Assembly: GCA_905182985.1 (NCBI GenBank)
Contig: CAJJDN010000073.1
Span: 329,714-393,713, forward strand
Length of the DNA stretch: 64,000 bases
Direction: 5' to 3'
Source of the DNA: Paramecium sonneborni
Lineage: Eukaryota > Ciliophora > Oligohymenophorea > Peniculida > Parameciidae
The translations under genes and the position numbers were made by a program. Positions within the stretch are counted from its first letter, which is position 1, and every line of letters begins with the position of its first letter. The notes under the pieces were generated by a model. That model had not been told where the DNA came from. It saw nothing but the letters and a program-made list of their open reading frames with translations, and ran no database searches. This document shows, piece by piece, positions 24,628 to 36,600 of this stretch.

Positions 24628-25635
24628 ATGAATATGATATACGTTAATTAGGCTTAAAAACCTAAATAGTCAATATCAAAAAGATCTTCAAGTGGCACTA
24701 ACAGATCACCATTTGTTAAAACTCAATAAGAATAACATAAAAAGGAGTCAATTCCAATAAGATAAGAATAAATTTATAAAAAAACTTGTGAAGATCTAAG
24801 ACAAAAAATAAAAACATTCAATTAATTATAAAGATGCAATATTATACTCTTTGGCCCAAGTGGTTCTGGAAAATCGTCTTTAATTAGAACATTTAATACT
24901 AGTTTAAATTAAATATAAACATTACCATAAATGTTATGTATCAAAGACTTATTACATAATGAAGGAACAAAACATTTTTAAAGCATAAATTTAGTGTAAT
25001 CAGCTGAAAATAAGATATTTTCAAAAAAGAATTCTTATTTAATTTAAAATTGTGAAATCAACGTTCTAGACACTCGAGGATAAATACACTTAAGTTTAAA
25101 AGAAAATAAACAAGTGGAGCTTATGTTAGAAGGGAAAGTAAAAAATATGAGTTTGGTTGAATAGAGAACTTATAGGTATGCTTATAAATTGTGGGAATTT
25201 TGGAAATAAGATTCTGAACTTTTCCCTTAAGAAATTATTAGTTGTGGAACCTTCATCCCTCATTAGATTCTAATAGTTTTTGATGGCAGTTTAGATAAGG
25301 TACCTAATGGGAAAGAAGAAACTGAATTTTATTAACAAATTCTTAATCTTGTTAAATAAAAGGGTTATGACAATCCATTCATAATTTTAACATAATTAGA
25401 TAAATTGGAATGTAAATTCAAAAATCATGATGATTATTAAATATATATTGATTGCAGAATAGAATCAATAGTTTAATCTTTAAAAATTCCAAGGGAAAGT
25501 GTATTTTTCATTGAAAATTATCATGGATAGTAATAAAGTGGTGAACTTGATTATTAAGCTTTAAGGCTGATGTATGAATGTTTATAATAAGCATCTAAAT
25601 ATCATATTTAAAGTGTCGAATGTAAATTTTTTTGA
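24628..25635 (+). CDS. P-loop GTPase-like protein, 335 aa
   Basis: A single uninterrupted frame. After a basic, Ser/Gln-rich N-terminus of about 70 residues comes NIILFGPSGSGKSSLIR, a Walker A loop with the Lys-Ser-Ser ending. About 60 residues on, INVLDTRG fits the G3 switch II motif (DxxG), and FIILTQLDKLE fits the G4 position (T/NQxD). This order is that of septin/AIG1/dynamin-like small GTPases or related predicted GTPases. A second Met at 24634 is an alternative start. C-terminal to G4 are two helices (QALRLMYECLQQ). It is convergent with the large PAS gene, with 156 bp between stops. Substrate or pathway cannot be told; GTP rather than ATP is inferred from TQLD. Confidence 0.75.
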
Positions 25636-25791
25636 AAGAATTATAGTTTTTATAAATATTATAAATGCTTTTTTAGATATTGAAATTAATAAAATTTAAA
25701 TATTTGAATTAATTAGTGCTAAAATTATAAATTTATCATTTGGATAATAAGCCAGTTCTTACCAAATCTACTCTCATAGTCTTCACTTAAT

Positions 25792-28700
25792 TCATGGTTT
25801 GATTTAACATAAAATATCTATAGTATTTTTTACTGAATTAAAAATCTTGAGATAATTTTGTGAATAAAAAAAATTCCAATAAACTAAAGTATAAAATTAT
25901 GACTACAAAAAGTTATATTATACTTAAATTATTATTTATAATATTTACTAAGAAATTAGACTTAAATCTGATGTGCTATTTAATGAATTCCCAGCATTTG
26001 AAGCCCAAATCTCAAATATACTCAAAAATATTTTATAAATAATCTAAAATGATATTTGGTATTGACTGAGAGCTTCTAAAGTAAAATCATCATATCTTTC
26101 ATCTTCTGGGTTTAATGCTTTCAGTACAACCTAAGATAATAATAGATTAAATTATTTCAATCCTCTCTTTAGAGCTCCATCTAATATTACTTCGCAGAAT
26201 TAATTGTAATAAATATAAGTATCGGTTTCATCTAAATTTACTATTATAATTCTACCAAACGAGAAATTACATAATGTGTCATCAAAAACTTTTTAAATTT
26301 CTTCTATTGATGTTTAGTATAATTGAGGTTGAACTAAACTTAAGTCGTCAAGGTATTACTCAAACCTAAACTATGTGATATTTGGGTAATAAGATGAATT
26401 TAAGTAATTTTCATAAATAAATTTCTATATAATTTTAAAAATAGTTTACTTCTTTAAGTAATGTGATTAACCAAAAATAATTTGATTAAAGTACAAAATT
26501 ATTGTCTTAGAAGAACTGCTTTGTCTAATTTTAATTAATCATTATAAAATAATAAACTAGTATAAATAGAACAAGTATAATTGCTAAATACAATATTAGG
26601 ACAATTGCAGTCTAAATTAATAATTAAAACTATACATTAAGTTAATATTTAGGTAGCTTCTTAATTTTAGCTTTATCTCTTTTTTGATTGGCTTTTTCAA
26701 CATCATTCAGCTCGAAATCTTGTTATCTATTTCTAATTATTATATTTACATTACTGTATCAGCGTTTAAAATATGCAATGATTATTTTTTATATCCATAT
26801 TCTTAAAATAATAATAGTATAATACATTCTTCATCAAATAGAGAATTTAATTATGCAAATAAAATTTGATATTGTTTCATGGCTTTAATTTTATCTTCCT
26901 TAGGTATATTTGCTATTGTTAAAAAAATAGTATTAACATCACGACGAAATTTATATTTAATAATCAAAGAAAATATTGAATTAATAACCATTAGTGAAAA
27001 TTAAAGGATCATAAAAAGGATAAGATTATCAATGGATTAATTTTAATTTTAGATTGCATTATTAATTCTTTAACTGACTGAATCTGACATTAATTTTTAA
27101 GAAAAAGGTATCATATAGTCTCTAAAATGTGATAATATAGAATTATTTTAAGTTATCTTTGATTTATCAGATTGGTTGAATTATAATAGATTTACTTAAA
27201 ATTAATCAAAAATATCTAAACCACTAACAGTCTCATCATCACTATAAAATCCAGAATATATCATTGATACAAAATCTTAATTAGTGTAAATATTATAAAT
27301 GTATGAGTAGGAATCATTAATTTCCTTATTCAATAAATCAAAAAATTAATCTGTTGTATTAAATTTGGTTGTTGGATTGATTATTAATAGATTTGTCAAT
27401 TTATTTTCATTCATTAAAAAAGCATCAATAATATAATTATAAGATGAAACTGTTATTAGTTAAACTTTATAAAGATGACCCAATAAAATCACTGAATCAT
27501 GTTAAGTAAGAGGATTGTAATAAAAAGAGCAAAAAAAGTAAGTAAAAGATATAAACAATAGTTATAAAAAAAAAGAAAATCTATTTAAGATTATTAGTAA
27601 AATTAACTTTTAACTCTTCTTTTATATTTTATTAATTTCTTCTTTAATAAAAGGATTGTTTTATTCATTTAAACTATAAATAGTATTAGATCCTTATACT
27701 AGAAAATCTTCTCTTAATGTGTAATCAATTAAAAAGGGCTTTTAAGTGTATTCTCTATTGGAAATCAATTCCATATCTATATAGTAAAAGAGATGTACCA
27801 GAATATTGATAACCACTTTAGTTTTTCATAGTATAACTCTAAGATTAAGTAGCTAATACTACTTCTCTGACCATTGCTGATGTATAAGGTTTAAATGAAT
27901 TTGTATTAGCAAATTCAATCTCTTATTTATCAGTATTATTTGTATTCTCATCATAAAGTTCTAAACGATTAATCTTTATAATATAGAATGATATTTTATT
28001 TAGAGTTTTATAGAACTTAATATTAGCATCTACTTTTAATACTTTTTCAAGTAATTTTTCTTAACAAAAATGTTCAAACAAATTTTCTATTTTAATTTAA
28101 TTACTTACTAATTTTAGAATATATAAACTTCAATCTTTATTGCTTAACCCATCTATATCTTTAAAGAAATTCAAATTTATCTACTCTTAACTTTCCATTT
28201 TCATTCCTGAAAATTAACCTTTTTATGCTTTCTCCATCATAAAATATAGTTTTCATTTATGCATCATATCGATTATAATCTTCTTCAAATTCTGCTTTAT
28301 ATATTGGAACTCTAATGTTTAATTTAACATGATTTAATCTTGTTAATTTTGCAGTCCTTTCTATTTCATTGTCTTCTTCAAGCACTTATTAAAATAGTTA
28401 AATAACATTCTATTTTTACTTTTCTTCCAATTCTCTTTTAAATACTAAGCTTGTTAATTCATTTATTGATTTATTGCTAAATGTTTAATCATTTTATCTT
28501 CTAAAAGTAAATTTTTTATCCTAAATTCTTTCTCTACTTCCAAATGAACATAATTTTAAACTCAAAATTTTCATATCAAAATTAGTAAGAAACTCTGCAA
28601 ATTCTGTATATGAAATAACTTTTGGACATAATGATAAAAAAGGAAGTTTATAATCACCAAACATAGAATAAATGTATTCACTAGATGAATCAATTTCCCA

Positions 28701-31277
28701 TTTTGAATTTAACACTATATATTAAGATCTACTTGAAACAGGTCTCAACATACTCAAATATTCAAATCTATCTTATTCTAAATTAAAAACATATTTTAAA
28801 TATTTTTATGCTTTAAAACAATGTCCTTTACTATGTTTAACTAATATTGATCTTCGTTTGAATAAATTTTCAGATTAACCAGTTTTATAGAATTATTTTA
28901 AGAAATCATTATGATTTTCTTTTATGATATCTGGCATTAAAATTTCAACTCTAGCTCCTCTATATTCATTTTAAGGTCTTCCTAATATTTTAAGTGTTGA
29001 TTAACTAGCTGCTATAATCTCTCCATATTTATCTACTCGAAAAAATAAATTATTTGAACATATTATACAATTTGTTTAATAATAAGCTTTTGCTTATCCT
29101 TCATCTTCACTTGAAGATCTTTCATCAACTTTTTCATCAGAAAATATTTACTAAGATTTTAGATTTTAATCAGGTAATTCTTTTATTTCTTACACTTTTA
29201 ATTTTTTATGAAGAATATAAAGTTTAAAAAAAAAGTAGAAGAATTTCCATCTGAATCTTATCAATATTTGTTATTCATCAATAGGATTAGTAAAATGGAT
29301 ACTTTTCCAATTTTTCTAACACACCTAAATTTCTCTTAATATCTATTAACTTATATTAATTTGCTCTGGAATTGAAATAAATTATTAAAGTTAATTTTTC
29401 CAAAAATAAACCTATAATTCAGCTATTTTTAGAAAAGCTTAGAAAAACTCTTTCATTTATTCTTCGCATTTTAACATATTTTCAAAAGGTAATTTTGAAC
29501 GATAACTCAACATATTATTTTCCTTTAATTTATTATGTATTGATAATTTTAATTATCTTACTCTCATTTATTAATTATAATTAAAAGTCTGTTTAATTTT
29601 TTTTAATTATTTAAATGATTCATTTATCAAATTAAATCTGTAAAATAGAATTTCTGAATATAACAATCTCAATTCAGTAGAATTAGGTTCTAGTTTTAAT
29701 TAAGTTTCTAGTAAACATTTTATTAAGAATTTTACAAATAACCCTTTGTATTTTTCAATATTTTGTTTTTTAGTAGTTATATAAGTGTATTTTGCAAACT
29801 TTTTACCACTGTAATAAATAGCATTATGTCTCAAGAAACATTTTTTATTATTTGGATGATTATAGTGTTTTGTAATTATTCCCATATAATATACATTTGA
29901 GCATTCTAATTCTCTGAACCAATTTAATAGTATCACTCTGATAAAAACATTTTTAGAATTAGTAAATTGATACTCAAAATACCACTTTTTAAAACTAGCA
30001 TGAATCGCAACACAATTTATAATAATCAATATAGTTATTATTGTGTAAGGATCATTTATATTTATTAAATATTAGATTAACAATCCTAAGCTTTATCCAA
30101 AATAAATTGCATTAAATAAATGAAAGATGTAATCTATATCATATTTTCCAAAAATTACCATAAAATACTATAATTAAATGTAATTTATAAAAGATAATCC
30201 AAAACTTACAAGTAAATAAATCATCTATAATTATTATTTATTATTTATACATGAGAATTTTGGTTTAAATAATAATAACTTGAAAATGCACATTAAACTA
30301 ATTTAGTCCAACTATTATAAATAAAAGGTCTAGATTGAGCAATGTTCAGAAAGTCTTATTTATTAAAATTATCATTTAACAAAGCTATATCGTGGAACAA
30401 AGTAAAGGATACTACAAAAACTACAACAAATATGGAAAGAAATTGACTAATATCATAAGCTATCATTAGATTATATGTAGATATTAAAAATAAGGGATAA
30501 CACAGGATCCAGTACAATATTCTTATAGATCTTATAAAAATCTATATAAACTAAATAAATACATTTCCAAGACTGCTAAACTAAATTTATTAAGCCTAAT
30601 TGCTATTTTTTTTAAAAAGTAAAAGAATCACAAGCATTACAATAAACAACGATAAAGCAAACTCGATTATTGATACTATAAGTGTAAGTTGTTTATTTTC
30701 AAATACAATCTTGCTTACATCTAATTGCTTGAGTAATGATTATAAATTAGAATTATTCGAACCTCTTGTCTATGCTATAATCGTATAACTAATTAATTTA
30801 AATTCTTCTTTATTTACTTATGATAATGGTTAACAAGCATGATAAAATAATTTATTATTAAATAAGCTATACTATTCGCATATTTAGAAACTATCTCTTG
30901 TCTAATTTCGAAAGTAAATAGAAAAAAGGGGTTCATTAGTTTTAATATTCTCAAATTGATAAAATATTTAAATTAATTTCAATATAAGCCCACAAATTTA
31001 TTATTATTATCAACCACTATTTACTATTCCAACATTCCTCAATTAGTTAGAACTTTATTTCCAAATACAAAAATTCCTATTGCTAGGGGCTCTTTAATTT
31101 TGTTTTTTGAAAATGACTTTCAAATTAAATTGAAATTCTCTATATTCTGATATTATTACAAAATAAACAAATAAAAAAATGATCCTAGAAATGAAAACCA
31201 CAAAAAATGAAAATTAATTTATTTTTATTCTGAAAATTAAAATTTCGAATCTTAAAAAAGTTGGTCAACCCCATCAT
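25792..31277 (-). CDS. Large multi-pass membrane protein with a PAS domain
   Basis: Several exons over 5.5 kb, ATG proposed at 31277 (MMGLTNFFK). The N-terminal third has many hydrophobic segments (for example ILYWILCYPLFLIS and FLSIFVVVFVVSF). Around 28890-29060 lies a PAS domain: KYGEIIAASQSTLKILG, then EYRGARVEILMPDIIKENH, the family pattern of glycine turn and the P-D/N-I-I...H motif. After it come a long loop, a transmembrane pair (LILLIILNRFSFFFITIVYI and, further on, TAIVLILYLAIILVLFILVY) bracketing a roughly 200-residue non-cytosolic domain, and a C-terminal domain beginning SSYYPNITQF. This architecture is a large ciliate-specific family; ligand and role are unknown. The gene at 54898-59567 is a second member. 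The N-terminal exons include one possible 44-nt intron, and the first exon is the least certain. Confidence 0.78.
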
Positions 31278-31903
31278 ATGTTTAAATATTTTTTTTTTAA
31301 GCAAACTGACTGCTGTCGATTCTAAAAATCGATATTTGTAAGTTGATAAAAATTTTTATTTTTTCTTAAAAAAAATGATTTAATGAATATTTATTAATAT
31401 ATAAAAATAGGATCTAGAATAAGGATAAACAAATTAAATAAATCATTACAACAGTCAATTATTAATATTATTGGATATAATTATGTATAAAAAAATAGGT
31501 TTTAACAATTTATGAAGATAAGCCTTATTTAAGTAATATATATATTTTAATTAATTTATTCTTAAAATTCTAATTAAAATTAATAAAATTTGATTCATAA
31601 TTTAAAATAAGTGTGAATTAAAAAGAAAAGGAAATGTAACTGAATTGTAATTCTTCTGAGTGATTTTATAAAATATAATCATCCAGATATTAATATTCTT
31701 TTGTGATTTGGAGAATTTTTAAGATTGAATCTATGGATTTGATGTTTAAATCTATTCTTTAAGGTTAATCTTTATACTAATTTTTAAATAAAACAGAATA
31801 TAAATATAATTTCATATATTTAATGTATCTAAAAATTTAGGATTGCAGTATATTTTAAAATTAATAAATTTAAAGACTTAAAAAAAATTTGAAGAGATGG
31901 AAA
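31278..31903. other. Intergenic spacer between divergent genes, 626 bp
   Basis: Long AT-rich region with poly-T and poly-A runs. No coding frame of natural composition on either strand, and no repeat or RNA-like structure noticed. Confidence 0.5.
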
Positions 31904-32308
31904 ATGAATAACAAGGTTACTGCTTTTTTATCTTAATCTTAGAATCCATATAATAATGAGTAGAGATACAGTAATGTTGAAAATGAATTTAGAGTTATTG
32001 AATGAGAAGGAGAAAAAATAATTAAATTTGATAGAGAAATATGCAAAAAATTAGAGATAGACAACAAAAAAGTAAAAAGAGTAATATGTGAAGGAATTGG
32101 ATAAACAATTAGTTAAGTTGATATAAAATTTAACAATAAAAGAAAATACTTTGAAGATTATAATGAGGTAAAAAAGAAGAGGAAAAAGTGATAGTTAGAT
32201 AAGGATGATAAGGATTTATAATATAATGATGAAAATATAAAAGGATATTTAATAGTTGATTAGGAGAATATAAGAAAAGAATAGAAGCATTTAAATAAAA
32301 AGAGATGA
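31904..32308 (+). CDS. Small basic coiled-coil protein, 109 aa, unknown
   Basis: Four exons joined by introns of 22, 26 and 27 nt give one continuous frame of 110 codons including the stop, all in phase. The protein starts MNNKVTAFLSQSQNPYNNEQ, then a charged helical stretch (LLNEKEKKQLNLIEKYAK, QRQTTKKQKEQYVKEL) likely to form a coiled coil, and an acidic end (DLQYNDENIK...) closing with KHLNKKR. No domain recognised. It sits about 115 bp upstream of MAK16 on the same strand; the two may be independently transcribed, as no overlap is seen. Confidence 0.6.
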
Positions 32309-32422
32309 AGATTTGGGTAGAGAAAAGAAAGAAGAAGAAGAAAGGATTACCCTGAAATAAATTATATATATTTTTTAATATTTGAATATGGTTTATTGAT
32401 CAAATATAAAATAAAATAATTA

Positions 32423-33427
32423 ATGTAAATTGACGAAGTAGTATGGTAAGTAATAAATAGAGGACATTGTTCATTTAAAATAAAGTAAGAAATAAATAGA
32501 TAAGGTTAGAACAATATCATAGAATTTCTGTAGAAATGAATATAATGTAACAGGTTTGTGTTCAAAATAATCGTGTCCATTGGCAAATTCATAATATGCC
32601 ACAATTAAAGAAGAAAAGGGTTTATGTTATCTTTACGTAAAAACAGCAGAAAGAGCATAGAAACCAAAAGAATTGTGGGAGAGAATACTATTATCAAAGA
32701 ATTATGAATAAGTAAGATAGAAAGATAGAAATAATAGGCATTAAATTAAATAGATGAATAGTTGAAATATTGGAGTAATTTTATGATACATAAGAATAAG
32801 TAAAGACTAACAAAGTTGAGATAGATGTTGATAAGAATAAGGAAGATGCGATTAAAGGGATTGTAAGATAGAATAATAAAAATAGCAAGGAATTGATTCC
32901 AATAAAAAAGAAGGCAGAGAGAAGAGATAAAATAAGAGAATAGAAAGCATTGGTTGCTGCTAATTTAGAGAATGCTATAGAATAAGAATTAATGGATAGA
33001 TTGAAAAATGGAGTATATAATGAAATAATGAATTATAATTCAAAAGCATTTGAAAAAGTAGTTGGTTAAAATTAAGTTGAAGATGAGGAAGAAGTAAATA
33101 TCTATTATTAAATAAATCTTTAGAGAGAATAATAAGAATTGGAAGAAGAAGAGGAAGATTATTCAGATGAACAATTAATATTTGATCCAAATGATTTAGA
33201 AGAAGATGATGAAGATGATGAAATTGATGAAGATAATTAAGAAGATGATAGAAGGTTATTTAAAAAATAGACATTTAATTAATTAAGAAGATAGGGTAGA
33301 AATTATTTTATTAATTGTTTTAGATGATCAAATTAAGGATCTTAAAAAGAAAAAACCAAGAGTTTAGTTGTAATATGAAGAAGAAGAAGAACTTGAAGAT
33401 AGAAAGAAATAATAAATTGCATTTTGA
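32423..33427 (+). CDS. MAK16: MAK16, ribosome-biogenesis factor for the large subunit, 300 aa
   Basis: Five exons with introns of 25, 26, 23 and 28 nt give a full-length protein. Family landmarks are in order: [39 protein letters not shown] (the conserved cysteines), KGLCYLYVKTAERAQKPKEL and LWERILLSKNYEQ. These are followed by ALNQIDEQLKYWSNFMIHK, NKQRLTKLRQMLIRIRKM and KAFEKV, then an acidic Asp/Glu region and a basic end. MAK16 is a nucleolar protein needed for 60S subunit assembly and binds RPF1 in pre-60S particles; its cysteines are thought to hold a metal. All landmark residues are present, so it should be functional. The excellent fit of this conserved gene is strong support for the TGA-only code and the tiny introns. 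Confidence 0.95.
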
Positions 33428-33442
33428 TTTGTTTATAGAAAT

Positions 33443-33657
33443 AATTTATAATATAAATCTAAAATTAAATAATTTATAGTATATATCTATTTAAATAATT
33501 TATAGTATATAAATCTAATTAAATAATTTATAATATATAAATCTAATTAAATAATTTATAATATATAAATCTAATTAAATAATTTATAATATATAAATCT
33601 AATTAAATAATTTATATATATAAATCTAATTAAATAATTTATAGTATATATCTAATA
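33443..33657. repeat. AT-only-type minisatellite, 28-bp period
   Basis: Seven to eight copies of a 28-bp unit built on AAATCTAATTAAATAATTTA, with one to several differences per copy. It fills the gap between the stop of MAK16 and the end of the minus-strand channel gene, and may overlap the 3' end of the channel transcript. Confidence 0.85.
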
Positions 33658-36600
33658 TCAAAATACTTTATCTAAAACATCTTTAAAGGATTACACATTT
33701 TGTTTAAATAACGATGACTATCTTTTTAATATTGTCTTCTTCTGGTTGACCTATCCTAACTATCAAACATTTTATACTTTGATTATCAAGGAATGTAGAT
33801 GGAGATCTTTAAATTGTTGTATCTTATTATGATGATTTGCTTATAGGCTCTAATAAAATGCATGGCTAATAATATTAATATGATTTAGTTTCCTTATAAA
33901 TATTTAAATGACCATAATTCCGTTGTACTCTTAAGTCATCTAAATCTATTGTTTAGGTTAATCTGTTTTAAGATGATCTTGATACTGATACTCCAATATT
34001 CAATTATGCTTTCTTTTCAATATCTGAAGAACTTGTTTATTCTGTGTAATCATCAAGGTTTTTTGTTTTCTCTATCAATTTAATAGTGTAAGCTTCCCAT
34101 GTCTTAAGTGCTATTAATACATTTAAATATTCTGAAAGAATATTGAAGTTTTGATGTTTATAACCATATTCATCTTAAAAATATTCCTAATCTTATTATT
34201 ATTCTGATTTCATATTATTTTCTTTCATTTTTCTTTTCATTGCCAAATCGAATTGTTTCATTTAAGATCTTCCAATAAGAGATCCAGATTTGAATACACT
34301 CTCTTTAAATGCAAATCGAATAGTTTCATAGAGTAATTCATTGAAATATACATATCCTTATTTATTTGCTTTAATTCTAAAATTAGATGCACTTTTTGCA
34401 GCATCCCATACATTATCTCCCTCAAGTGCTCCTAAAGGTTCTTTTAAATCCAATAAAAATCTTGCAATAAAACGTGTATGCATTTTAGTTCCTTTAGTAT
34501 CATAAGTATACTTACACCATACATTACAAAAATGATCAATGTTCTCAACAAATGTTTGAATAGCATTAGTTGTAGCATTAAAAAAATCTAATTTTTAAAT
34601 AATTTAAATTACTTTCAAATTAATCTACCAAGGCTAATACAAATAAATTCATTATAATGATATTTGAAAATAAATAATATGATAAAAAGAATGGTAGAGC
34701 CCAACCTGATCCACATTGATTATTATCATTTTTACAATAATAATTTTGAGTCGAACAATCAATTAATAAGGCTCTCCAATCATCTCCTGTTGTACATTTG
34801 AACATTAATAATGCAGAATTTATAAAGTTTTTAAAATTTGCGTATTTATCATCAATAACAGATCCATTACTAATATGAGAAAACAATTCTTTCCCAATTA
34901 AAGCATATGTTGTTTAAGCTATTACTTGTATATATAAGATTTTTAATAATAAAGGCATGGAAAACCAGAGAACTCTTAATAGTCTTAACAATCCTTTAAA
35001 TTCTTAAATTATCAAAAGTATACGAGTATCTCTTAAACAAAACAAAATTCTATATAGTGAAAAGTATTTATCAGACTAATTAGCACTTAAGAAAGTAGTG
35101 AACCAACCCCAATAACTATCATATATGAAGTCAGCCACAGCTATAAAAGAAAGAGATAATTCAATTACTCTCCAATTAGTGGCTAAAATAATTAATATAA
35201 ATAAATACCAAAATATCTATTAGGACCATAAGCCAATAATTTAATTATAGTATCAAAAGCAAAAACACCAGTTAATACTTAATATGTTTTGTTTAGATTG
35301 GCCATATATTGTAATGGAGCATCAGAATAAAAGAGACACAACACAATAGTATTGACACATAAAACAACTATGAAAAACTTATGATACCATTAACTGAACA
35401 CAATTTTATAGCACAATCTTCTAAGAGGTGTTTTAGGAGGATTACTATATCCAGGACTTTATTTTAAAATCAACTCAGATATTTTTAGAAATTATGATTA
35501 ATCATTTGTTAAATATTTATTTTCTAGTTTTTTTGTATACTTTTAAAATTCAGTAAAAAGTACACCAGTTAAGAATCCCATAAAAAACATAGCTCCAATG
35601 AATATAAATAATATAAAGAATAAATAAGTTGCCCATTATGTCTTAAGAGGTGTTGGACCAAATTTAGAATCATTTGCATTAAAACATACTTGCATAATTT
35701 CACCCCATCCATCTAAAGATGCAACTAAAAATAATGTCAATAATCCATTTAAAATATTTTAAAAATTATATGGATGGATAATCCATATTTTATTTTCTTA
35801 TAAACATTAATCTTTACTAACTTAGAAATTCATTAAATCTTCACAATATCCCATTTTATTTTAATATAAATGCATTCCTATTACATCAAATATCAAAAAC
35901 ACAAGTAAAATGACTCCAATTATATTAAGAATTTAAACCAAACTCAAACTCATTGCATTTTTTATACCTTAAATACTTTCAAACATATTAATCATCATTA
36001 AAGGTCGAAGATAAATTAAGTATAGTGAGAATTTCAAAAATGGAGATAATGTCATAAAAGATAAATAATAACTAAGCAAATATAGAATATCTATAAATCT
36101 CCAAATGTCTCTACAAAATGCTCCCTAATCTAATAGCATTCCTTATGATATAATCTCCAATACATAAGTAATTGCAATTATAAAATTAACAGCTAATAAA
36201 TGATATTCATAAAAAGTGTTTAAGTTATTTGTATGCAGAGATGGTAAATTATCATCAAATGATATTATGATCATTGTTGCTACAGATGAACAAATTGAAC
36301 TATTCAATATAAATTTGAAAATGAATGATTTTGTTGTTCTATAACAAAACTTTCTAAATTAATTATTAAAATGAAATATATAGAGTGAATATTCGCATTC
36401 GATATCTTTATAATATTATATTTCGAAAGATTTCTATTTACTAAATATATACTTCACTGTTTCAGGGACTTATTAATAAATACTTTTCTTGCTATTTAAT
36501 GTATGTCTTTTAATAAATTATTACTATTAAATTTTAATTTCATTAAGAATTTCATCATTTTCATCTTATTCATTTTTATATGATGATAAAGTATCTAATT

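Noticed and set aside
30600..30788. 62-aa plus-strand ORF
   Set aside because: Antisense to the N-terminal exons of the PAS membrane protein, which are well supported on the other strand.
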